A DNA stretch of 64,000 nucleotides, from assembly GCA_026706895.1 (NCBI GenBank), contig JAPOXW010000004.1, forward strand, positions 35,253 to 99,252, given 5' to 3'. The notes beneath the pieces were generated by a model that saw nothing but the letters and a program-made list of their open reading frames with translations, was not told the DNA's origin and ran no database searches. The position numbers were made by a program, and so were the translations under genes. The stretch is from Gammaproteobacteria bacterium (GTDB lineage: Bacteria; Pseudomonadota; Gammaproteobacteria; Poriferisulfidales; Poriferisulfidaceae). This document shows, in pieces, positions 54,180 to 61,312 of this stretch. The first letter of the stretch is position 1. The number at the start of each line of letters is the position of its first letter.

Positions 54180-55658
54180 ATGAAGAAGGCGCCTCCCGTT
54201 CGCACTTTCGGTCCAGGCTCGGCGCAGGCCGGACTTCTGGGGCTGCTGATGGTTTTCTCCGTCTCCGATGCCGCTGACGCGTACACCGACGTCATCGACG
54301 ACTCCGACCTGCCCAGCGTCGGCGAGCCGGCCGACCGGGTCATGACCCAGGCCGAGGAGGCCCGGATCAAGCGTTTTCTGAAGGCCCAGCTGTACGGTCA
54401 CCTGCCGGTCAGCGAGGACCCGGAGTCCAACGCCTACCTCCGGGCCTTGGGGGACCGCATCCTGAGCCGTACCGGCATCACGCAGGAATTCGACCTGCTG
54501 ATCGTGCGGAACCGGCAGGTCAATGCCTTTGCCATGCCTGGGGGATTGCTGGCGTTCTATACCGGCCTGATCACGAAAGCGCGAAACGAGAGCGAACTGG
54601 CGGGCGTCGTCGCACACGAAATGGCGCACGTCACGCAGCGCCACCTGGCCCGGATGCAGGACCACATGACCAGTTCGAACCTCAGTCTCCTCACCATGGC
54701 GGGAGTGATCCTGGCCGGAGTCACCCAGACGTCCGCGCTGCTGCCGGCGGCTGTGCTGGGCCAGGCCGTGGAGCAACAGCGCTTCCTCAACTACTCCCGC
54801 GCCAACGAACAGGAAGCGGACCGGTTCGCGAGCCGGTTCCTGGCGAAGTCCGGCATCGACCCGAACGGAGTCGCAAACTTCTTCGAGGTCCTGCTCAAGC
54901 GCTCCGACCAGCATTACGGAAAGGATTTCGAGTACCTCAGCACCCATCCGACCACCCCTTCCCGGATCGTGGAAGCCCGCGACCGGGCGCGACAGTACCA
55001 GGGCACCTACCTGCGGGACAGCGAAAGGTTCCGGTTTATCCGCCAGCGGATGATTTCCCTGCAAACCCCCGCGCATGAGCGGCTGGAGCTGTTTCAGAGC
55101 CGGCTGGACGCGGGCCACAGGCCGGACGCAGCCGAACAGTACGGGGCCGCGGTGGCCTGGCAGAAGCATGGCGATCACGCCCAGGCCCTGGATCTCCTGC
55201 GCAGCATCCAGGTCGGCGCACCGGAGTTGCGCCTCCTGCTGGACCTGGCCATTGCCGAATCGCGCAAACACCTGGATCAGCTGGGCCAGGCTCTCGAGAC
55301 GCTGGAACGCCTGCACCGGGACAACCCCGCCCATGCTGCCGTGGAGTTCTATCTGGCGCAGGCCTATCTCGCGGGCGGACAGCCCGGGCAGGCGCTGAAA
55401 CTGGTCCGCAAACGAATCCGCCGAGGCATCCGGACCCCCCAGACCTACCGCCTGCTTGCCGAGGCCGCCAACGCAACCGGTCAGCCGGTCATCTCGCATA
55501 TCGCGCTGGCTGACCACTACCTCAGCAAGGGCCAGCTCCGGCAGGCTGCCAACCAGTTGGACATCGCGGAAAAACACGCCAAGGCGAACTCGGCAAACCA
55601 GGCCAGAATCGATCACCGCCGCACCGAAATCCGGACCCTGGCACGGGAATTCTACTGA
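54180..55658 (+). CDS. bepA: Periplasmic M48 zinc protease with TPR repeats (BepA-like)
   Basis: 492-residue homologue of BepA/YfgC, which degrades or assists misassembled outer-membrane proteins such as LptD. A signal peptide follows the ATG at 54180 (MKKAPPVRTFG...VSDAADA); an upstream ATG at 54132 is possible. Zinc motif HEMAH in VVAHEMAHVTQRH and third ligand in NEQEADRFAS. The C-terminal ~180 residues form TPR-like helices (AVEFYLAQAYLAGGQPGQAL). Divergent from the TusA gene. Confidence 0.9.
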   Translation: MKKAPPVRTFGPGSAQAGLLGLLMVFSVSDAADAYTDVIDDSDLPSVGEPADRVMTQAEEARIKRFLKAQLYGHLPVSEDPESNAYLRALGDRILSRTGITQEFDLLIVRNRQVNAFAMPGGLLAFYTGLITKARNESELAGVVAHEMAHVTQRHLARMQDHMTSSNLSLLTMAGVILAGVTQTSALLPAAVLGQAVEQQRFLNYSRANEQEADRFASRFLAKSGIDPNGVANFFEVLLKRSDQHYGKDFEYLSTHPTTPSRIVEARDRARQYQGTYLRDSERFRFIRQRMISLQTPAHERLELFQSRLDAGHRPDAAEQYGAAVAWQKHGDHAQALDLLRSIQVGAPELRLLLDLAIAESRKHLDQLGQALETLERLHRDNPAHAAVEFYLAQAYLAGGQPGQALKLVRKRIRRGIRTPQTYRLLAEAANATGQPVISHIALADHYLSKGQLRQAANQLDIAEKHAKANSANQARIDHRRTEIRTLAREFY

Positions 55659-55678
55659 ACCTGCCGTACAATAGCCTC

Positions 55679-56137
55679 ATGAAGCGCATGACCCGACGGC
55701 AACAATCCCGCCGCCTGCTGTTGCAGGTTGCCGCCTCCCTGCCGGTCTGGGCCCTCGCCCGGGCAGCCTCCGCCAGCCTGCCGGAGTCTTTCTCCGCGAA
55801 AACCCTGGACGACGCGCTGGCCGGGCTCGCCGGCGGACACAGCATCCAGGAGCATCCGGACATCGAACTGGATGTGCCGGACATCGCCGAAGACAGTGGC
55901 AAGGTGCCGGTCCAGGTCTACGCCCCCCTGCCCGGCACCGAGAAGATCAGCATCCTGATCGAGGCCAATCCGGCACCGCTGATTTCGGTCACCCACATCC
56001 GGGGACAGACCGAACCCTACGTCTCGCTGCGCGTCAAGATGCGCGAGACCTCGCGCGTCATTGTGCTGGTCCATACGCCCGACGGCGTCTTCCAAGCGGC
56101 CCGGGAAGTCACGGTCACCGGCGGCGGCTGCGCCTAA
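55679..56137 (+). CDS. SoxY-like thiosulfate-carrier protein, stand-alone
   Basis: 152-residue periplasmic protein of the SoxY family, which binds sulfur intermediates on a C-terminal Cys. A Tat-type signal (SRRLLLQ followed by a hydrophobic stretch to ALARAASA) fits SoxY export. SoxY-type beta-sandwich strands follow (GKVPVQVYAPLPGTEKISILI, YVSLRVKMRETSRVIVLV). The terminal swinging arm reads GGGCA rather than the usual GGCGG, with Cys151 next to last. No soxZ, soxXA or soxB is in the window. It starts 20 nt after bepA. Confidence 0.8.
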   Translation: MKRMTRRQQSRRLLLQVAASLPVWALARAASASLPESFSAKTLDDALAGLAGGHSIQEHPDIELDVPDIAEDSGKVPVQVYAPLPGTEKISILIEANPAPLISVTHIRGQTEPYVSLRVKMRETSRVIVLVHTPDGVFQAAREVTVTGGGCA

Positions 56138-56205
56138 GCGCACGCACCGCAATTCAAATCCAGCTTGATGCCGCGAGGCCGGGCGTCCGTCCGGCCTAAA
56201 TTCAG

Positions 56206-57324
56206 TCAGTCGACAATGCTCGCCAGCGTCGTGGGCGTCGGCGCGTAATCCGGTGAAATCGCCTTGGCCGGGCAGATCTCCACGCAGGCGTAGCAGCGGA
56301 TGCACTCCTTCTCGTTGATGTAGAGCGTGTTGTAGTACAACCCGGCCGTGGCGGCGGGTTCGACCTCTTCATAGTCCATGGTCCCCGGCGCGCCGCCGTC
56401 GCCGCGGCGCAGGCTCGCCGCCTCCACGATGCAGTGCTCGACCGGCTTGACCATCAGGCATTCGTCGCACAGTACGCACTTGGCGTTGTCGATGACCGGC
56501 ACGGGGGAACGCGCGTCTTCGAACTTGTCGTAGAAGATGTTGCGGTCGGCCAGCCCGGCCTTCTTCAGCACCGCGATCCCGGCATCGATCATCGGCGGCG
56601 GGCCGCAGAAATAAGCCTTCATCCGGTCGACGCTCACCTGCCTGGTCCCCAGGTAATGCTCCTTGAAATAGTCGGTCACCAGGCCGCGCCCCCCCGCCCA
56701 GTCGGAGCCTTCCGGCTCCTCGTTGAGCACCTGGTGGAACTTCAGCACGTAGTCCGGATGCCAGCGTTTCCGCAGCACCTCGATCTCTTCCATCATGTAC
56801 AGGTCCTGCTGCGTGCGGGCCCCGTAGAAGAAGTAGCAGTTCCGGGCGACCCTGAGGTTCGCGGCATGCTCGATGATGGCGAAGACCGCGCTCATGCCGG
56901 AGCCGCCCGCGATGCAGACCATGTCCTCGCCGGACGGATCCAGCTTGAACTGGCCGAGCGGGCCGGACAGGGTCACTTCCTCCCCGGTGCGGTCGCCTCC
57001 CGCCAGCCAGGCGGACAGCTCGCCCCCCGGCACCAGGCGGATGAAGAACGTGTGTTCTCCCGGGTTCTCCGATTCCGGCGCCCGGGCAAAGGAGTACGGG
57101 CGCGGCTTGCGGATGCCCGGGATGCGGATCGTCCAGAACTGGCCCGCCTCCCCGATCTGTTCCTGATGGTCGCATTGCACCACGATCTCGTAGGTGTCGT
57201 GCGTGAGGCTCCGCATGCTCTTGACCCGCCCTTTCTGGTATCCGACGCGCAGGGTCTGGATCTGGCGATTCGGCTGCGGCAGGGCCAGCGGGTCCTGGCA
57301 GCTCTCGAACATTCCCTGTTCCAT
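56206..57324 (-). CDS. FAD/NAD(P)-binding oxidoreductase with C-terminal two-cluster ferredoxin domain
   Basis: 372-residue electron-transfer partner of the adjacent molybdoenzyme. The flavin motif RPYSFARAPES, the nicotinamide motif GGSGMSAVFAIIEHA and FCGPPPMIDAG place it in the ferredoxin-NADP reductase superfamily. The C-terminal ~80 residues hold CVLCDECLMVKPVEHC and CIRCYACVEICP, two 4Fe-4S sites. The ATG at 57324 overlaps the molybdoenzyme stop (TGATG); the 951-codon ORF of the track is mostly a shadow frame through that gene. No signal peptide; cytoplasmic. Confidence 0.88.
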   Translation of the reverse strand: MEQGMFESCQDPLALPQPNRQIQTLRVGYQKGRVKSMRSLTHDTYEIVVQCDHQEQIGEAGQFWTIRIPGIRKPRPYSFARAPESENPGEHTFFIRLVPGGELSAWLAGGDRTGEEVTLSGPLGQFKLDPSGEDMVCIAGGSGMSAVFAIIEHAANLRVARNCYFFYGARTQQDLYMMEEIEVLRKRWHPDYVLKFHQVLNEEPEGSDWAGGRGLVTDYFKEHYLGTRQVSVDRMKAYFCGPPPMIDAGIAVLKKAGLADRNIFYDKFEDARSPVPVIDNAKCVLCDECLMVKPVEHCIVEAASLRRGDGGAPGTMDYEEVEPAATAGLYYNTLYINEKECIRCYACVEICPAKAISPDYAPTPTTLASIVD

Positions 57325-59615
57325 CAGTTGAAGACCTCCGGATGCTCCTGCCTGGCATACTCGAGAATCTGCTCGTCGGTCGCGTCGGATTCCCGGTTCC
57401 GGTTGCGCCAGGCCGCGATGTAGCCCTCGGTCCCCCCGAGCTCGTCCAGGCGCGCCTTCTTGGTGGTCTCCGGATCCGCCTTCTCGATCTCGGCCAGGCA
57501 CGAGTAGAACGTCGGGCTCATGCCGAAATCGGTCAGCATCTCCGAGTTCAGGGCGTTGACGTTGATCCCGCCCGGCGTGTTGCTGCCCTTGAACTGCTTC
57601 TGCGTCGCGCACACGCCGTCGAGCAGGCCCTCGATGATGACCGCGTAGCAATAGGTCTCGCCCCGTTCGTTGTACAGGCGGACCAGGTCGCCGTCCTCGA
57701 TGCCCCGCTCCTCGGCGTCGCGGACGCTCATCTCCACCGTGGGCCGGGACATCATCGCCTGCAGCCTCGGCACCGACTGGAACGAGTCGCCGATGAAATA
57801 GTGGGCCGCCGAACTCAGCACCTGGATCGGGTACTCCTTGCGTTTCGGGTCCTCCTGCCCCTCGATTTCCGGATTGTAGGTCGGCAGCGGGTCCTGCCCT
57901 TCGTCGGCCAGCGTCTGGCTGAAGATCTCGATCTTCTTGCTTGCGGTCGGCCAGCCGATGTTCAGGAAGTCGCGCCGCTTCGATTTGTCGCTGGCGCGCG
58001 CCCAGCCGTTCTTCTCCATCTGCTCGTAGGTGATTCCCTCCATCAGCGGGTTGACCTCCTCGTCGAACAGGATGTCGCGGATCATCTCCTCGTCGGTCTG
58101 GGTGAACGCGTTGTCGTCTTCCTCCACGTAGCCCATCTTCTGCGCCATGCGGCGGAACAGCTCGGTGTTGGCGCAGCTTTCGCCCAGCGGCTCGATGACC
58201 GCCTTGTTCAGGTTGAAGTGCCAGTGCCCGTACGCGGCATGCAGGTCCATCCGCTCCAGTTGCGTGTCCGCCGGCAGCACCACGTCCGCATAGTTGCAGG
58301 TGTCCGTCCAGAACGTGTCGTGCACTGCCACGAACAGGTCGTCGCGCATCAGGCCGCGCCGCACGTTGCCCGAATTCGGCGCACAGTTCGCCGGGTCCGA
58401 GTTGTACACGAAGATCGACTTGATCGGCGGGTCCAGCGGCTCGTCGTCCGCGCCGATGTGGTCGGCGAGGGCGCGGCCGATCTGCACCATGTTGACCACC
58501 CGCTTCTCGGCCCGGTTGCCGAGGTCCGGGCGTTGCAGCTTGGCTAGGTTGAACTGCAGCCACATCTCCTCCAGCGTCCCGAACGCGGCGCCGCCGTTCG
58601 GCTCGCGCCAGGCGCCGGTGATGCAGGGCATCACCAGGATGGCCCGGCAGGTCTGCCCCGAGTTCTGGTGCCGGTTGAGGCCGTAATTGGCGCGGATGAA
58701 GGATTTCTTCGCCTTGCCGTACATCAGGCCGAACTTCTCGATGTCCGCCTCCGACACGCCGGTGATCTCCGACACCTTGTCGAGCGGGTATTCGGGGAGT
58801 TTCTCGTTGATGAACTGCTCCCAGCCGATCGTCTGCTCGCGCAGGAACGCTTCGTCGTGCAGGCCGTTGTCCACGATCACCTTCATCGCGCCCAGCGCCA
58901 GCGCGGCATCGGTCCCGGGACGCGGCTGGATGTGCCAGTCCGCCATCATGGTCGTGCGGGTGATCCGGGGGTCGATGACGATCAACTTGGCGCCGCGCTC
59001 CTGCGCCTCGCGGATGAACGGGATGGCATGCACTCCCGTGCTGACGAGGTTTGCGCCCCACAGGACGATCAGTTCCGCTTCCTGCACGGCGTCATGGACG
59101 GCCGGCCCGTTGGCCACGCCGTAGGTGTGAATGCCGGCCCACATCGCGGCGTAGATGCAGATCGACTGCTCCAGCCGGGCCGCTTCCATCTTGTTCCAGA
59201 AGCGCTGGTCCATCGCCCAGTAGCCCAGCATGCCCAGGGTGCCGGAATAGGAATACGGCTGCACCGCCTCGGAGCCGTACTCGGCGATCACCTCCTTGAA
59301 GTTGTCGGTGACCAGGTCCAGCGCCTCGTCCCAGCTGATGCGCTCGAACTTGGCGCCGGGGCCCCTGGGGCCGACCCGCTTGTGCGGATAAAGGACCCGG
59401 TTGTCGTTGTAGACCAGGTCCAGGTAATGATTGACCTTGTTGCACAGGTAGCCGCGCGTCACCGGATGCGTGGGGTCGCCCTGGACCCGGACCGCGCGCC
59501 CCGTGCTGTCGTTCCGGGTCACCAGCATGGAGCAGGTGTCCGGGCAGTCGTGCGGACAGCACACGTGGTGCAGGGAATGCCCCTCGGGCACCTTGATTTT
59601 GGATACTTGCGTCAT
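57324..59615 (-). CDS. Cytoplasmic molybdopterin oxidoreductase (DMSO-reductase superfamily)
   Basis: 763-residue catalytic subunit with an N-terminal 4Fe-4S site CCPHDCPDTC...GYLCNK (Cys20, 24, 28, 58) and the bis-MGD binding domains (VLWGANLVSTGVH, LIVIDPRITRT, IFVYNSDPANCAPNSG). No Tat signal, so cytoplasmic, unlike most respiratory members. Translationally coupled to a flavin/ferredoxin reductase, indicating NAD(P)H-linked chemistry in either direction. The substrate cannot be read; the sulfur-related neighbours (SoxY-like, TusA) only hint at one. Confidence 0.88.
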   Translation of the reverse strand: MTQVSKIKVPEGHSLHHVCCPHDCPDTCSMLVTRNDSTGRAVRVQGDPTHPVTRGYLCNKVNHYLDLVYNDNRVLYPHKRVGPRGPGAKFERISWDEALDLVTDNFKEVIAEYGSEAVQPYSYSGTLGMLGYWAMDQRFWNKMEAARLEQSICIYAAMWAGIHTYGVANGPAVHDAVQEAELIVLWGANLVSTGVHAIPFIREAQERGAKLIVIDPRITRTTMMADWHIQPRPGTDAALALGAMKVIVDNGLHDEAFLREQTIGWEQFINEKLPEYPLDKVSEITGVSEADIEKFGLMYGKAKKSFIRANYGLNRHQNSGQTCRAILVMPCITGAWREPNGGAAFGTLEEMWLQFNLAKLQRPDLGNRAEKRVVNMVQIGRALADHIGADDEPLDPPIKSIFVYNSDPANCAPNSGNVRRGLMRDDLFVAVHDTFWTDTCNYADVVLPADTQLERMDLHAAYGHWHFNLNKAVIEPLGESCANTELFRRMAQKMGYVEEDDNAFTQTDEEMIRDILFDEEVNPLMEGITYEQMEKNGWARASDKSKRRDFLNIGWPTASKKIEIFSQTLADEGQDPLPTYNPEIEGQEDPKRKEYPIQVLSSAAHYFIGDSFQSVPRLQAMMSRPTVEMSVRDAEERGIEDGDLVRLYNERGETYCYAVIIEGLLDGVCATQKQFKGSNTPGGINVNALNSEMLTDFGMSPTFYSCLAEIEKADPETTKKARLDELGGTEGYIAAWRNRNRESDATDEQILEYARQEHPEVFN

Positions 59616-59709
59616 AACCGATCCTCGAAAACCTTGCGGCAGGTTGCCTGCCCCGGATTCTTGAAATTATACACAACTCATGAGGCACTTTTGAATCATC
59701 TCACGGGGA

Positions 59710-59946
59710 TCACCTCATCCCTGGCATGCGCAGGCGGCGACCTCTCCGATCTGCCTCCGCAGGCTCCAGAAACGCGTTGCATCCTTCAAGATCACGGCGG
59801 GTTTCTTCCAGATCACCCCAAGCCAAGGTTGCAGTCCATCGCTGCAGGTAGTCGACTGCCCGAATCAGGGGGTCTGGGCGCCGACCCTGCGACAGCGCCT
59901 TGAGTGCCGTCACGTAATCATCCCGGTAGACCGTCGGGTCCCCGCG
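59710..59946 (-). pseudogene. C-terminal fragment of a Fic/DOC-family protein (probable)
   Basis: Reads RGDPTVYRDDYVTALKALSQ... then PLIRAVDYLQRWTATLAWGD and LEGCNAFLEPAEADRRGRRL, which resembles the C-terminal region of Fic-family proteins. An in-frame stop lies just upstream, and the catalytic HPFxxGNGR motif is absent, so only a remnant is present. The rest of the 520-nt gap (59616-60135) holds nothing I can support. Confidence 0.5.
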
Positions 59947-60135
59947 TCACCGGAAAGCACCTCCGGCCAAGGACTTGTTTAACCCAAGCCCAAGACGTTT
60001 CGTGCGGCATTCAAATCCGCATGGCCCCGATGTCCACAGCCTCACATTTCCTGAAGCCCGAGTCCCGCGGGCTACAATACCGGTTGCGGCTCCGGCCAAG
60101 TTCCCGGGCCGGTACATCCAGACCTGATTTCCCGC

Positions 60136-61305
60136 ATGCCGCCCCTGCCCGCCCCGGACGACTCCAGGCCCGTCCCGGGCCTGGCGGTTTCCATCGTGGT
60201 GCCGACGCTCCGCGAAGCGGAGAACCTCCCCGCCCTGGCCCGTCGCATCGAGGCCGCGTTGTCCGGTCGCGGGCTGGAATGGGAACTGGTCCTGGTCGAC
60301 GACGATTCGCGCGACGGCATCGAAGCCGTCGCCGGGGAACTGGCGCGATGTCTGCCGGTGCGCCTGGACGTGCGCCGCGATTCCCCCCGGGATCTGTCGC
60401 GGTCCGTGCTGCGGGGGATCGAGATCAGCCGGTTCGACCGGATCGTCGTGATGGACGCCGACCTATCGCACCCGCCGGCGCGCATCCCCGACCTGGTCCA
60501 GGCGCTGGATGGCGAGTGCGACATGGCCGTGGGCAGCCGCTACGCGCCGGGCGGGCGGATCGGGCGGGGCTGGGGCCTGCGGCGCTTCCTGAACTCGTAC
60601 GGGGCCACCCTGCTGGCGCGCCCGCTGGCGGACTGCGCCGACCCCCTGTCCGGATTCTTCGCGCTCGATCGCCGCAGCCTCCCGGATCTGGGAGAACTGC
60701 GACCGATCGGCTACAAGATCGGTCTCGAAATCATGGTGCGGGGACGGCTGCGGGTGGCGGAGGTCCCGATCGAGTTTGCCGACCGGTCCCGCGGTTCGAG
60801 CAAGATGGACCTGCGCCAGCAGGCCCGCTATCTCCGCCACCTCAAGCGCCTCTACCTGCACCGGTTCGGCGACCTGGCGCGCGTGCTCAGTTTCGGGATG
60901 GTGGGGGCCAGCGGCTTCGTCGTCGATCTCGTCTTCTACCTGGGCCTGCAGGCCCTGGGCATGGAGCACCACCTGGCGCGGTTCTGGTCTTTCTGGCCTG
61001 CGGTCAGCTGGAACTGGTGGCTCAACCGCCGCGTCACCTTCGATGAACGTCCCTGGCAGCCTCCGGCCCGGCAGTGGGCCCGGTTCGCGATCGCCAGCCT
61101 GGTCGGCCTGGGCGTCAACGTCGGCAGTTACCTGGTCCTGACCAGTTTCGTGGACATCTTCATCCGCCATCCGTTCTACGCGTTCCTTCTCGGGATCGTC
61201 CTGGGCGGGATAATCAACTTCCTGGTCTCGACCCTGTACGTCTATCGGCGGCATTCGGGTCCGAACAGGGAAGTGGCGGCCACGCCTCCGGTCGGAGGGC
61301 GTTGA
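60136..61305 (+). CDS. GT2 glycosyltransferase (dolichol-phosphate-mannose-synthase-like) fused to GtrA domain
   Basis: 389-residue protein. The N-terminal ~230 residues are a GT-A glycosyltransferase: VSIVVPTLREAENLPAL, VLVDDDSRDG, VVMDADLSHPPARIPDL and GSRYAPGGR. Residues ~250-375 form a four-helix GtrA-like membrane domain (RVLSFGMVGASGFVVDLVFY, NWWLNRRVTF). This fusion makes polyprenyl-phosphate sugars, which membrane GT-C enzymes then use. The following TMTC-like gene, 7 nt downstream, is a natural user. Confidence 0.9.
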   Translation: MPPLPAPDDSRPVPGLAVSIVVPTLREAENLPALARRIEAALSGRGLEWELVLVDDDSRDGIEAVAGELARCLPVRLDVRRDSPRDLSRSVLRGIEISRFDRIVVMDADLSHPPARIPDLVQALDGECDMAVGSRYAPGGRIGRGWGLRRFLNSYGATLLARPLADCADPLSGFFALDRRSLPDLGELRPIGYKIGLEIMVRGRLRVAEVPIEFADRSRGSSKMDLRQQARYLRHLKRLYLHRFGDLARVLSFGMVGASGFVVDLVFYLGLQALGMEHHLARFWSFWPAVSWNWWLNRRVTFDERPWQPPARQWARFAIASLVGLGVNVGSYLVLTSFVDIFIRHPFYAFLLGIVLGGIINFLVSTLYVYRRHSGPNREVAATPPVGGR

Positions 61306-61312
61306 GGGCCTG

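Noticed and set aside
54171-55616. 481-codon minus-strand ORF
   Set aside because: Antisense to the BepA-like protease.
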